A stretch of DNA of 64,000 nucleotides from Actinomycetota bacterium (GTDB lineage: Bacteria > Actinomycetota > Acidimicrobiia > Acidimicrobiales > Microtrichaceae): assembly GCA_016870275.1 (NCBI GenBank), contig VGBZ01000010.1:21290-85289 (forward strand). The letters are read 5' to 3'. This document shows, one piece after another, positions 1 through 8,998 of the stretch. Position numbers and translations under genes: made by a program. The notes beneath the pieces are model-generated. The model saw only the letters and a program-made list of their open reading frames with translations. It ran no database searches and had not been told where the DNA came from. Position 1 is the first letter of the stretch. Every line of letters begins with the position of its first letter.

Positions 1-1368
1 CACTGCAACTCGACCTACCCCGCCCCCTACCGGGACCTGAACCTCAGCTACATCCAGCGCCTCGGTGAGCTGGGCGGCTGCCCGGTCGGCTACTCCGGAC
101 ACGAGCGGGGGCACCACGTCGCCGTGGCCGCCGTGGCCGTCGGCGCCCGGATCATCGAGAAGCACTTCACGCTGGACCGGAACCTGGAGGGCAACGACCA
201 CAAGGTCAGCCTGCTCCCCGACGAGTTCGCCCGGATGGTCGCCGAGATCCGGGACGTCGACGCATCGCTGGGTTCCGACGCCGAGCGGTCCCTGACCCAG
301 GGCGAGCTGATGAACCGGGTGACCCTCGCCAAGAGCCTCGTGGCCGTGCGGGACCTACGGTCCGGCGAGGTCGTGGGCGCCGACGACGTGACCGTGAAGG
401 GCCCCGGGCGCGGCCTCCAGCCCGACCGCCGCGACGACCTTGTCGGCACCCTGCTGCGCCGGGACGTCTCGGCGGGCGACTTCTTCTTCGCCAGCGACCT
501 GTCGGGCGAGGCCGCTGCGCCCCGGTCCTACCGGTTCCGTCGCCCGTGGGGGGTCCCGGTCCGGTACCACGACGTGCGGTCGATCCTGGAGGCGTCCTCG
601 CCCGACTTCGTGGAGTTCCACCTGTCCTACAAGGACCTGGACCTGGACCCGGCGCAGTTCCTCGTCGACCTCCCGGCTTGCCGGTACGCCGTCCACAGCC
701 CTGACCTGTTCGCCGGCGACCACATCCTCAACCTTGCGACCGACGACCCGGCGCACCGACGTCGCAGCCTGGACGAGCTCCGTCGGACCATCGAGGTCGC
801 CGCCCGGATCGGTGAGTTCTTCACCGGTCCCGAGCGACCGGTGCTCGTCACGAGCATGGGTGGGTTCACCTCCGAACGACCGGTGCCGATGGACGAGCGG
901 CCCGCCATGTACGAGCGCGTTGCCGCCGCACTGGAGCAGGTGGACACCTCACCGGTCGAGATCCTCGCCCAGACGCTGCCGCCCTTCCCCTGGTACCTGG
1001 GCGGCCAGCTCTACTGCAACCTGTTCGTCGACGCCGAGGACACCGCGGCGTTCTCGGAGTCGACGGGCGTGCCGTTGTGTCTGGACGTGTCGCACACGAA
1101 GCTGGCGGCCAACCACCGGGGAACGTCCTTCTCGGAGTGGATCGACCTGCTCGCCCCCCGGGCCCGCCACCTGCATGTCGTCGACGCCGCCGGTGTGGAC
1201 GGCGAGGGGTTGCAGATCGGCGACGGCGAGGTCGACTTCGCCGTGCTCGGTGCCCAGCTGGACCGGTGGTGTCCTGAGGCCGGGTTCATCCCCGAGATCT
1301 GGCAGGGCCACCGCAACGGCGGCGAGGGGTTCTGGATTGCGCTCGACCGCCTCGAGGGCTGGCTGTGA
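1..1368 (+). CDS. neuB: NeuB-type nonulosonic acid synthase fused to a TIM-barrel isomerase-like domain (5' end missing)
   Basis: The frame is open from the first base, so the true start lies left of the window. The visible 455 residues begin in the C-terminal part of a NeuB barrel: HCNSTYPAP at fragment residues 1-9 and VGYSGHERG near 29-37, followed by IIEKHFTLDR. A SAF (antifreeze-like) domain follows at about 108-168, with LAKSLVA and KGPGRGL. NeuB enzymes condense phosphoenolpyruvate with an N-acetyl-hexosamine or di-N-acetyl sugar to make sialic, legionaminic or pseudaminic acid. Residues 175-455 form a second domain resembling xylose-isomerase/AP-endonuclease-2 TIM barrels (LCLDVSHTKLAAN, ARHLHVVDAAG, FIPEIWQGH). 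The extra domain suggests a bifunctional enzyme, but its reaction is unknown. The stop overlaps the neuA start by 4 nt (GTGA), so the two are probably translationally coupled. Confidence 0.9.
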   Translation, partial: HCNSTYPAPYRDLNLSYIQRLGELGGCPVGYSGHERGHHVAVAAVAVGARIIEKHFTLDRNLEGNDHKVSLLPDEFARMVAEIRDVDASLGSDAERSLTQGELMNRVTLAKSLVAVRDLRSGEVVGADDVTVKGPGRGLQPDRRDDLVGTLLRRDVSAGDFFFASDLSGEAAAPRSYRFRRPWGVPVRYHDVRSILEASSPDFVEFHLSYKDLDLDPAQFLVDLPACRYAVHSPDLFAGDHILNLATDDPAHRRRSLDELRRTIEVAARIGEFFTGPERPVLVTSMGGFTSERPVPMDERPAMYERVAAALEQVDTSPVEILAQTLPPFPWYLGGQLYCNLFVDAEDTAAFSESTGVPLCLDVSHTKLAANHRGTSFSEWIDLLAPRARHLHVVDAAGVDGEGLQIGDGEVDFAVLGAQLDRWCPEAGFIPEIWQGHRNGGEGFWIALDRLEGWL

Positions 1369-2069
1369 GCGGTCCGGAGGGGGCGGTCGTCGCGCTGATC
1401 CCGGCTCGTGGTGGGTCCAAGGGGCTGCCCCGCAAGAACTTGGCCGACCTGGGCGGACGCCCCTTGGTGGCGTGGTCGGTGCAGGCGGCCCTCGACGCCG
1501 CCTCGGTCGACCGGGTGGTGGTCTGCACCGACGACGAGGAGATCGCCGCAGCGGCATCGGCTGCCGGCGCCGAGGTTCCGTGGATCCGACCGACCGAGCT
1601 CGCCACGGACGACGCCCCCGACCTGCCCGTGTTCCAACACGCCCTGAACCGTCTGGAGGCCGATGGCGGTCCGGTGGTGGTGTTCGTCCACCTTCGTCCG
1701 ACGTCGCCGTTCCGGGAGCCGGGGCTCATCGACCGGGCGGTGCGTTTGCTGGCCGGGCACCCGGATGCGGATGCCGTCCGCTCGGTGAGCCCAGTCGTCA
1801 AGACGCCCTTCAAGATGTGGTTCGTCGGCGCCGACGACCGCATGGAACCCGTGGTCGGGACTTGGGACGAGGAGTGCTTCAACCGCCCGCGTCAGCAGCT
1901 ACCCGAGGTATGGACCCAGGACGGCACGCTGGACGTGGTTCGGGCCGACGTCGTGCGCCACGGCTCCATGACCGGCCGACACGTGCTGGCACTACGACAC
2001 GATTCGCCGCTGGTCGACGTGGACACGGCTGCGGACCTCGAACGGGCCCGGTCGCTCGTCATCGACTGA
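1365..2069 (+). CDS. neuA: Acylneuraminate (CMP-nonulosonate) cytidylyltransferase, NeuA-like
   Basis: This 234-aa protein has the CMP-sugar synthetase signature ALIPARGGSKGLPRKN at residues 10-25. It also has LRPTSPFR at 110-117, which positions the sugar, and the metal-ligand region DVDTAAD at 218-224. The family activates sialic or legionaminic-type acids with CTP, giving CMP-sugar and pyrophosphate in the cytoplasm. The GTG start lies in a GTGA overlap with the upstream NeuB fusion, so the pair forms one translational unit that makes and activates a nonulosonic acid. Its length matches short NeuA proteins without an extra esterase domain. Which nonulosonate it uses cannot be read from the sequence. 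It converges with the O-antigen ligase gene 14 nt away. Confidence 0.9.
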   Translation: MSGPEGAVVALIPARGGSKGLPRKNLADLGGRPLVAWSVQAALDAASVDRVVVCTDDEEIAAAASAAGAEVPWIRPTELATDDAPDLPVFQHALNRLEADGGPVVVFVHLRPTSPFREPGLIDRAVRLLAGHPDADAVRSVSPVVKTPFKMWFVGADDRMEPVVGTWDEECFNRPRQQLPEVWTQDGTLDVVRADVVRHGSMTGRHVLALRHDSPLVDVDTAADLERARSLVID

Positions 2070-2083
2070 GGTCGGTCCCGGAG

Positions 2084-3691
2084 TCAGGTGACGGTGCCCG
2101 GCCTGAATGGGGGCGGGGACGATGTGGGTTCCGGCCGTTGGTCCTCAGGAACGATCAACTCGTCCGCCGTCACGAGCGCAACGTGTCGCCCTTCAACGGA
2201 GGAGCTGTGACTGGGGACGCGGAGTGGCAACGGAGACGAGGTGCGAGCCGGCGTGACCAGTCCGACGGTGTCGGCACCGTACGCGGCGCCTGCGGCGACC
2301 GGGGACCGGCGGACGGGGTCGTCGTCCTCGGCGGGTTTGGTGTCGTCGGTGTCCGGGGGTTTGTCCCGGCCCATCGCCCGGACCGTCAGGAACGCCAGGC
2401 CGAAGGCGAACGGGACGGCGACCACGCGGAGGTTGGCGTAGAACATTTGGGCCACGGCCCAGAAGATGAACGCCGCGGCGAACGGCCGGTCGGCACGGGA
2501 CCCGCGGATCGCCCGGATCGCCATCCAGATCAACACGATGCCGGCGGCGACGCCGGGGATCCCGTGCTCGCTGAGGAGCCGGGTGAACTCCGTGTGCGAC
2601 GAGGCCTCCTTGTCGCACTTGTCCGATCGGAGTTGGCAGACCTCGTAGGTCAGCCGCTGGTACTTGGTCATCCCCGGTCCGACACCGAAGACGATGTTGT
2701 TGGCGAAGATCTGGGTGTCGTTGGCGGCCAGGTCGGTCCGCGACGACTCCGTGTCGGTGAAGCGCTTCTCGAACGCGCCGCCGGTGAAGTCGGTCAGGAA
2801 CGGGACGACCACGAAGTAGCCGAGCGCCAGGGCGACCGCCACCACGACCATGACCCGGTTGCGGATCCTCCGGTTCCGGGCCTGGGCGATCGCCAGCGCG
2901 GACAGCCCGATCGCCGCAGCGAACATGCCACCCCGGGAGAAGGTGAGGAGGCTCTGGATGCTGAAGACCAGGGCGAGGATCCCGGCCAGGTAGCGGGCCA
3001 CCCGGTTGGTGTCGAAGATCGTCAGGACGATGGCGATCACGACGCCCAGTCCCAGGACCGCCGACACCTGCACGGGACCGAACCCGCCCGAGGTCAGGAA
3101 GTTCGACTGGTCCTTGAACTCGATGGCGTTGCCCTTGGCCAGCTCGGACTGGATCTCGGACAGGGCGATGGCGAGCGGTCCGACCGCCGAGATGAGCGCG
3201 GTCCACAGGATCCGCCGGAACTGCTCCGGCGTGGCCCGGACCTGCGAGGTGAACGCCACGAAGCAGGCCAGCGCCGCCGGCCCGCTGAGGGCGAAGGCGA
3301 TCATCTCCCGGGCCTCGGCCCCGGCGGTCCGGATCGTGTTGATGACCGAGGGGATGAGCAGGAGGAAGTAGAGGACGGCGGTGCGCGCCGTGCTGTTGAG
3401 TCGACCGATGGCGAAGACCACCACGAAGGCCGAGAGCAGGATCATCATGTACGGCGCCGTCTGGTACGGAACCGGGGCCTTGACCTGTCGCCAGAGGACC
3501 TCGGCGCCGATGAGGTAGGCCACGAGGCAGGCGACGGTGCCCAGGTTCCGCTTGGCGATCGCATAGAGCCCGACGAGCATGATGGTCGCTGCCTGGAGGA
3601 GCCCGAGCGTCGGGACGGACTTCATGGCCACGGACAGGACGATCTGGCCGAGGACCGCTGCGACGAGCAGGGCACCCCTCGGGATCGCCAA
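2084..3691 (-). CDS. O-antigen ligase / Wzy-type polymerase family membrane protein
   Basis: The 535-aa polytopic membrane protein has about ten hydrophobic segments between residues 5 and 450 and a hydrophilic C-terminal tail. The Wzy_C (O-antigen ligase) hallmark TFSRGG sits at residues 250-255. A long external loop follows with FGVGPGMTKYQ near 335-345 and SHTEFTRLLSEHG at 365-377; this His/Glu/Arg pattern is typical of WaaL and Wzy loops. Family members transfer or polymerise undecaprenyl-linked glycans on the outer face of the membrane. In a Gram-positive actinobacterium the acceptor would be cell wall or a lipid rather than lipid A. The start is a TTG with no clear Shine-Dalgarno; the frame stays open about 90 nt further upstream without a standard start codon. 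Polymerase and ligase cannot be told apart from sequence. Confidence 0.85.
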   Translation of the reverse strand: MAIPRGALLVAAVLGQIVLSVAMKSVPTLGLLQAATIMLVGLYAIAKRNLGTVACLVAYLIGAEVLWRQVKAPVPYQTAPYMMILLSAFVVVFAIGRLNSTARTAVLYFLLLIPSVINTIRTAGAEAREMIAFALSGPAALACFVAFTSQVRATPEQFRRILWTALISAVGPLAIALSEIQSELAKGNAIEFKDQSNFLTSGGFGPVQVSAVLGLGVVIAIVLTIFDTNRVARYLAGILALVFSIQSLLTFSRGGMFAAAIGLSALAIAQARNRRIRNRVMVVVAVALALGYFVVVPFLTDFTGGAFEKRFTDTESSRTDLAANDTQIFANNIVFGVGPGMTKYQRLTYEVCQLRSDKCDKEASSHTEFTRLLSEHGIPGVAAGIVLIWMAIRAIRGSRADRPFAAAFIFWAVAQMFYANLRVVAVPFAFGLAFLTVRAMGRDKPPDTDDTKPAEDDDPVRRSPVAAGAAYGADTVGLVTPARTSSPLPLRVPSHSSSVEGRHVALVTADELIVPEDQRPEPTSSPPPFRPGTVT

Positions 3692-3738
3692 CGTGTCGCG
3701 CGGCGCCCCGCCGTCGACCCGGGTCCCGTTACTCGAGG

Positions 3739-3761
3739 TCGGATCCGTGTGCTGGATCCGA
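3739..3761. promoter_or_regulatory. 23-bp inverted repeat in a divergent intergenic region (operator candidate)
   Basis: TCGGATCC at 3739-3746 and GGATCCGA at 3754-3761 form perfect 8-bp arms around a 7-nt spacer. They lie between the leftward O-antigen ligase and the first rightward radical SAM gene. No repressor gene is nearby, and the region of about 300 nt (3692-3990) contains no other supported gene. Confidence 0.3.
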
Positions 3762-3990
3762 GCGGTCGCAGTCAGTCAGATCACCCCCGCCGTGCTGACG
3801 CTGGCATCAGAGTACCAACCGACATCCCGATCGACCACCGAGCGTTCGGACCGGGTGGTTCCACCCAGAGGTTCGTCGACGGGTACCTGGTGCGCCGGGT
3901 GGCGCTGGGACCGCACCTGTCCCGACCCTCGATCTGCTGGTCATGCGAGTCGCCGGAGGGTCCGCAACGCCCGCGGGTAGGGTCGGGCAC

Positions 3991-5535
3991 GTGCGGCCGG
4001 ATCATCTCGTTGAGTTGGACCTCGCCGGGTACCACGATCGACGGGATCTCGGGCACCAGTCGTTCCGTGCTGCCTGCTACGCACCGTTCGTGGGGATGTC
4101 GTTCGACATGAACGGGGTCGTGTCGGTGTGTGCCTTCACTCGGACGACTCCCATCGGTCAGGTCGGTCAGGACTCCCTGCTCGACATGTGGCGCGGACCG
4201 ACGGTCCGGGCGCTCCGGCGGGCCGTCGAACATGACGATCTCACCCATGCGTGCACCCGGTGCGCCGAGGAGATCGCCGGCGGCAACCTCACGGGGAGCC
4301 TGGCCGCCGGATTCGACCGGTTCACTGCCCAGCGCCACCCCCCTTGGCCCACCCGCATGGAGTTCGCGCTCAGCAACGCCTGCAACCTCCAGTGCGTCAT
4401 GTGTTCGGGCGAGTTCTCCTCGTCGATCCGGTCGAGCCGGGAGGGTCTGCCGCCACTGCCCCAGCGCTATGGCGACCAGTTCCTCGAGGAGTTGTCGCCG
4501 TTCCTGCCCCACCTCGAGCAGGCGAGGTTCCTGGGTGGCGAGCCCTTCCTTGCCGAGATCAACTTCCGCATCTGGGAACGGCTGATCCAACTCGGGCTCC
4601 GAGTGGAGTGCAACGTGACGACGAACGGAACCCAGTGGTCACCCAGGGTCGAGCGTGTTCTCGAGTCGCTCCCGTTCTCGATCGGCATCTCGCTCGACGG
4701 ACTGCGGCCGGAGACGGTTGAGTCGATCAGGGTCGGTGTCGACCACGAGCGGCTGATGGGCAACGTCCAGCGGTTCATTGCGTACCGGGACCGGACGGGG
4801 GCATCGCTGAGTCTGACGTACTGCCTCATGGTCCAGAACGTCGCGGAGTTCGTGGACTTCCTGCTCCTCGCGGAGGAGCTTGGATGCGCCGTGTTCGTCA
4901 ACACGGTCCGACATCCGCCGGCGAACAGCCCGTACCTGCTCGGTGCCGAGGAGTTGGCCGAGGTCGTGGCGATGCTCGAGGCGCAACGGGTTGCTGCGTC
5001 GAGCCGGCTCAACCGGAACCTGGGCGTCCTCGACGGCCAGATCGAACGGCTGCGCAGCCAGCTCGCTGATCTGCGATCGGGGGAGCCGGGGTCGTCTGCC
5101 GCACTCGAACGTTCCGCTCGGGCGGTGGACCTGCTCGACGGCCTGGTCGACCCGTCGCTGAGCGAGGTCGACCTGATCGCTGCGTTGAGAGCCCGCTCGG
5201 TCGACGACCGGGTCGACGTGGTCCGGGCCGACGACGAGGATCGGGTCGCGGTCGGTGATCGCTTCGTCGAATTGGATCTGACCGACTGGGTCGGGCGCCC
5301 CGCGAGCGCGCTGCACGCCGAGCTCGCCGATCGGTTGGGTCGTCGACTGGATCTCCTGGCCTCCACCGCACGGAATGGCACGGTCGGACGGGTGATGTCC
5401 TTCACCGCGCCGGGCGGCTCGCCGACCTTGGTGGCGCTGCTCGTGCGGCGCGGGCCGGCTCCTTGGACGACCTCTCGGTTTGCCGCAGTCGTGGAGCGTC
5501 GTGAGCCACCGGCAACGCCGGTCAGGCTGCGGTGA
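3991..5535 (+). CDS. N-twitch domain radical SAM protein 1
   Basis: The protein is 514 aa from GTG 3991; an in-frame ATG at 3943 gives 530 aa but has no ribosome-binding site. An N-terminal SPASM/twitch-like Cys module comes first (Cys29, Cys47, Cys88, Cys91, in a CYAPF...GVVSVC...CTRC pattern). The radical SAM core follows, with CNLQCVMC at 131-138 and FLGGEPF at 180-186. This order, auxiliary cluster before the core, is that of the 'N-terminal twitch radical SAM' family. The last ~200 residues contain a helical, possibly coiled-coil stretch and a region I do not recognise. Such enzymes carry two iron-sulfur clusters and do radical chemistry on peptides or small molecules; the substrate here is unknown. 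A homologue follows directly and a third copy lies at 14.2-16.0 kb. Confidence 0.88.
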   Translation: MRPDHLVELDLAGYHDRRDLGHQSFRAACYAPFVGMSFDMNGVVSVCAFTRTTPIGQVGQDSLLDMWRGPTVRALRRAVEHDDLTHACTRCAEEIAGGNLTGSLAAGFDRFTAQRHPPWPTRMEFALSNACNLQCVMCSGEFSSSIRSSREGLPPLPQRYGDQFLEELSPFLPHLEQARFLGGEPFLAEINFRIWERLIQLGLRVECNVTTNGTQWSPRVERVLESLPFSIGISLDGLRPETVESIRVGVDHERLMGNVQRFIAYRDRTGASLSLTYCLMVQNVAEFVDFLLLAEELGCAVFVNTVRHPPANSPYLLGAEELAEVVAMLEAQRVAASSRLNRNLGVLDGQIERLRSQLADLRSGEPGSSAALERSARAVDLLDGLVDPSLSEVDLIAALRARSVDDRVDVVRADDEDRVAVGDRFVELDLTDWVGRPASALHAELADRLGRRLDLLASTARNGTVGRVMSFTAPGGSPTLVALLVRRGPAPWTTSRFAAVVERREPPATPVRLR

Positions 5536-5635
5536 CCATGGGGGCCCGGTCGCGCGGCCGCCACCGCGCGGGTTGGTCGTGCTGGCCGACGGCAGCGCCA
5601 GGAACTGGGGGGAGCCGGATGGTCCACGTCAGGGG

Positions 5636-7078
5636 ATGTCGTTGAGCCGTCTGTCGTCTGCCTGCTTCGCACCGCACTCGGCGCTGTACCTGCGTCCGGA
5701 CGGGCTGGTGCACGCCTGCTGTGTCACCGGCTTCTCCGTGGGCACCGTCCACGGGCCGGACCGACAGTCCCTCCGGGACATCTGGGACGGCGCTGCGCTG
5801 TCGGCCCAGCGGCAGGCGCTGGAGCACGGTGCGTTCGACCTCGGGTGCCAGGAGTGCGAGTTCGTCGCCGAGTCCGGGGGCCGTGACGCCTCGCTGGCCG
5901 TCCACTTCGATCGGTTCGCCGCGGGCTCCCCGCACCCGTTCCCGAAGCTGCTCGACCTCGCCCTCTCCAGCCGGTGCAATCTCCAGTGCGTGATGTGCAA
6001 CGGCGGGTTGTCGTCCGCCATCCGGACCCAGCGGGAGGGCCTCCCGCCGCTCCCGGACTGCTACGACGACCGCTTCTTCGACGAGCTCGACGAGTTCCTC
6101 CCGCACGTCGAGCGCTTCCAGTTCAAGGGGGGCGAGCCGTTCCTGGCCCGGGAGAACCGTCGGATCTGGGATCGGCTGATCGAGCTCGGCACGGGCCCCG
6201 AGGTCACCGTCACCACGAACGGGACGATCCTCAACGACGACGTCGAGCGGTACGTCCGCGAGCTGCGGATGCACCCCAACGTGTCGATCGACGGGATGGA
6301 TCCGGACACGCTCGAGTCCATCCGGGTGGGAGTCGACGCCGGTCGCCTGTGGCGGAACGTCGACCGACTCCAGGAGCTCGCCGACGAGGCCGGCAACGGG
6401 ATGACCCTGAGCTTCTGCCTCATGACGGTCAACTGGCGCGAACTGGTCCCTTTCCTGCGTGAGGCCGGCCGTCGGGAGCTGAACTGCAACGTGATCCTGG
6501 TGAACCAACCGCGGCGCTACGACCTCCTCCAGCTCCCCCATGACGAACTGGCCCTGGTCGAGGACGTCCTGCTCGACCACGCGCCCGAACTGTCGGGTGC
6601 GGCTGCGGTGGCCTGGGAGGAGACGACAGGGCGCATCCGCTCGCAGCTCGATGATCCGGTCGAGCTCGTCGTCAGTTCCGTCGTGCTCACCTCCCGGCCC
6701 GTCGATGCCGCTGTCCAGGAGCGGCTTCGCGTGCTCCTGCTCGACGCCTACGACGCGGAGCCGTTGGTGCTGGAGGCCGAGGACGGGGTGGTGTGTTCGG
6801 TGGAGGAACCCGAGTGGTCTCGATGGCTCGGGGCTGACACGTTCATCGGCTGTGCGCTCGACGATCTGGGCGACGTGCTCGCCGACCGTTTCGGTCCGCA
6901 GACGGTCCGGTGGCTCGTCTCGCCGCTGCACGGCGTGGTCGTACTGTCCTCCGTGTTCGATGCCCCCCACGGGCGGCGTGACCTCCGGGTGCACCGCCTC
7001 GTCGACGGTGCGTCGGGACGGCAGCGCGTGCTCGTCATCGAGACCGATCCCGGCGCCCCGGCGCCGCAGCCGGTCTGA
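5636..7078 (+). CDS. N-twitch domain radical SAM protein 2
   Basis: This is a paralogue of the gene upstream, 480 aa from ATG 5636. The frame is open back to 5480, so a GTG or TTG start near 5572-5579 is possible; conservation begins only at CFAPH. The N-terminal cluster cysteines are Cys10, Cys28/29, Cys71 and Cys74 (GCQEC). The radical SAM motif CNLQCVMC is at 114-121, followed by FKGGEPF. The spacing between the two cysteine sets matches copies 1 and 3. The C-terminal ~200 residues are alpha/beta-like and unassigned. The gene lies about 100 nt after copy 1 and shortly before the membrane protein at 7098, so all three probably form an operon. No precursor-peptide-like ORF is visible beside it. 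Confidence 0.86.
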   Translation: MSLSRLSSACFAPHSALYLRPDGLVHACCVTGFSVGTVHGPDRQSLRDIWDGAALSAQRQALEHGAFDLGCQECEFVAESGGRDASLAVHFDRFAAGSPHPFPKLLDLALSSRCNLQCVMCNGGLSSAIRTQREGLPPLPDCYDDRFFDELDEFLPHVERFQFKGGEPFLARENRRIWDRLIELGTGPEVTVTTNGTILNDDVERYVRELRMHPNVSIDGMDPDTLESIRVGVDAGRLWRNVDRLQELADEAGNGMTLSFCLMTVNWRELVPFLREAGRRELNCNVILVNQPRRYDLLQLPHDELALVEDVLLDHAPELSGAAAVAWEETTGRIRSQLDDPVELVVSSVVLTSRPVDAAVQERLRVLLLDAYDAEPLVLEAEDGVVCSVEEPEWSRWLGADTFIGCALDDLGDVLADRFGPQTVRWLVSPLHGVVVLSSVFDAPHGRRDLRVHRLVDGASGRQRVLVIETDPGAPAPQPV

Positions 7079-7097
7079 GTCGGAGGTTGTGTAGAAG

Positions 7098-8969
7098 GTG
7101 AACACGACGAGCGCCATGGTGGGCCCACCCGATCAGCGGGTCGGGTCGCCCGGGTCGAGGCCCGGTCGTCCGACGGCGCGCATCGTGTCGATCGCCACGG
7201 TCGTGATCGTGTTCGGTTGGACCTGGTGGCAGGTCTGGTCAGGGGGCTACCAGCTGTACGGCGACACCGCAGTGATCGCCGTCCGCGCCGGTGATGTCTT
7301 CGGCCCGGGTTCCCCGCTGCTGGGGCTGCCGTCGGCGTTCAACTCGTGGTCGCCGCTGGCGGATCCGGCGCACCCGGGCCCGGCGGTGTTCTGGTGGCTG
7401 GCCCCGACCCAGTTCCTGATCGGAGGAGTCGAGGGGGCCCTCGTCGGCACGCTGGGGCTCACGCTGCTGGTGTCGATCTGGACTGTCCTCGCCGCCGAGC
7501 GTCGGCTCGGTCCGCTGGGCGCTCCCGCTGCGGCGATCGCGGTGCTCGCGCTGGCCCGCCTCGGGACGTTCACGGTCTGGGAACCGCTGAACCCGACCAT
7601 GGCGGTGCTGGTCGCCTTCGCCGCCTTCATTGCGACGTGGTCGGTGATCGACGGGGAGGAGCGGTCGCTGCCCGTGGCATTCCTGGCGGGGTCTGCGGCG
7701 AAGCAGTTCGATCTGGCCTTCGCCCCGACCGTGTGGGCCCTGCTGCTGGGAGCAACGCTGGTCGTCCTGTTCCGTTGGCGACGGGAGTCGACGGCGGACC
7801 CGGTCGAGCGGCGACGGCGACGATCGGTGGTCGCGTGGACCGTAGGAGTCACGGTGGCGATGTGGCTCCTGCCGGTCGGCGAGGCGGTGGTGAACGGCGG
7901 CGGCAACCTGGCGGAGGGGTTGAGGGCCATGTCGGTCCCCCTGCAGACCCGCGGGCTCGGTGGGGCCTGGCGGTCACTGTCGATCTCGTTGGTCCCGGCA
8001 GTGGTCCTCTCCCCCCTCGTGGCCCGGAGCTGGCGCCTGGACCGACCCGGGCGTCGCGCCCTGCTGATGGCCGCGTTCCTCGTCGCCGTTGGTACGGCCT
8101 TCGGACAGTCGCGGCTCCCCGTCGACGAGACCGGTTCGCTGGTGTGGTTCCCGGTCGCGCTCAGCGCGGTGAGCTGCTGGTTCGCCACGGCGGTCACGGC
8201 GGTGGACGCTGCGGTCCCGGCCTCGCCGGCAGCGCGGCGTCGGCTCGTGCTCAACCTCCTGGTGTGGCCCCAGCTCGCAGCGGTCGCGCTCCACGACCTG
8301 AACCACCTCTCCCGACAGCCCCCCTTCGGTCAGGAGCTCTACCCGGCTGTGGAATCCCTCGCCACCCTCGACGACGTGGCCACCGGTACCTACCGACTGC
8401 AGCCCCTCAGCGGCCCGGAGGGGGTCGCCATGGCGCTGGCACTGGTCGGATCGTCACAGCATCCCGACGTCGACTTCCGGGTCGACGAGCCACTCGCCCG
8501 ATACCTGGGAGGGCACCGGCTGACCGACGACACCGAGTACCGGGCGTTCTACGTGACGCTCGGCCCCGCCGATCGCCCCCCGGCCCCGGGAGCCCGGCTC
8601 GTCGAGCGGTGGCAGGCACCCGGATACGACGCCGCACAGCGTGCCGGGATCGATCGTCGGGTGGCATCGGCGGTGCGTGAGGACGAACCCGTCTGGTCGT
8701 CCTCGGCCTCCGAGTTCTTCGTGGCGTCGATCGTCGCCGGGGCCGGCGAGGTGGCGGCGCCCACCGACTACGACACCGCCTTCCCGCTCGGGAGCGACCT
8801 CCTCGACGGCCGGACCGATGTTCGCTCGCTCGGTGACACCGCGCTCGCCGAGTTGGTCGCTCAGCGCCAGTTGCTGCTCCCTCCCACCGACGCCGACCTG
8901 CTGGCGACGCTCGACCGGAACCGGGAACATGCCGCAGTCAACCTCTGGAGCGCTCCCGACGATCGGTGA
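7098..8969 (+). CDS. Large polytopic membrane protein, GT-C glycosyltransferase-like
   Basis: The 623-aa protein has a first transmembrane helix at about residues 28-46 and about nine further hydrophobic segments up to roughly residue 410. An ~200-residue hydrophilic C-terminal domain follows. Early acidic residues in the first external loop (YQLYGDTAV) resemble GT-C lipid-linked sugar transferases, but no diagnostic motif is decisive. The segment SAAKQFDLAFAP is reminiscent of the AKPNF and AKPSF segments in the membrane proteins at 43676 and 50899. It starts 19 nt after the second radical SAM gene, in the same direction. Likely membrane-bound glycan assembly, inferred from topology and context only. 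Confidence 0.75.
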   Translation: MNTTSAMVGPPDQRVGSPGSRPGRPTARIVSIATVVIVFGWTWWQVWSGGYQLYGDTAVIAVRAGDVFGPGSPLLGLPSAFNSWSPLADPAHPGPAVFWWLAPTQFLIGGVEGALVGTLGLTLLVSIWTVLAAERRLGPLGAPAAAIAVLALARLGTFTVWEPLNPTMAVLVAFAAFIATWSVIDGEERSLPVAFLAGSAAKQFDLAFAPTVWALLLGATLVVLFRWRRESTADPVERRRRRSVVAWTVGVTVAMWLLPVGEAVVNGGGNLAEGLRAMSVPLQTRGLGGAWRSLSISLVPAVVLSPLVARSWRLDRPGRRALLMAAFLVAVGTAFGQSRLPVDETGSLVWFPVALSAVSCWFATAVTAVDAAVPASPAARRRLVLNLLVWPQLAAVALHDLNHLSRQPPFGQELYPAVESLATLDDVATGTYRLQPLSGPEGVAMALALVGSSQHPDVDFRVDEPLARYLGGHRLTDDTEYRAFYVTLGPADRPPAPGARLVERWQAPGYDAAQRAGIDRRVASAVREDEPVWSSSASEFFVASIVAGAGEVAAPTDYDTAFPLGSDLLDGRTDVRSLGDTALAELVAQRQLLLPPTDADLLATLDRNREHAAVNLWSAPDDR

Positions 8970-8998
8970 GTCTCGACAGCACCGGCGTGTGGTCGGAA

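Noticed and set aside
440..4111. Very long plus-strand open frame (about 1,220 codons)
   Set aside because: It runs out of frame across neuB and neuA and antisense to the O-antigen ligase, with Arg/Pro/Ser-rich content typical of shadow frames in high-GC DNA.
5536..7097. RiPP precursor peptide near the radical SAM genes
   Set aside because: Gaps around the three radical SAM genes are short and hold no plausible precursor; the glycan context explains them better.
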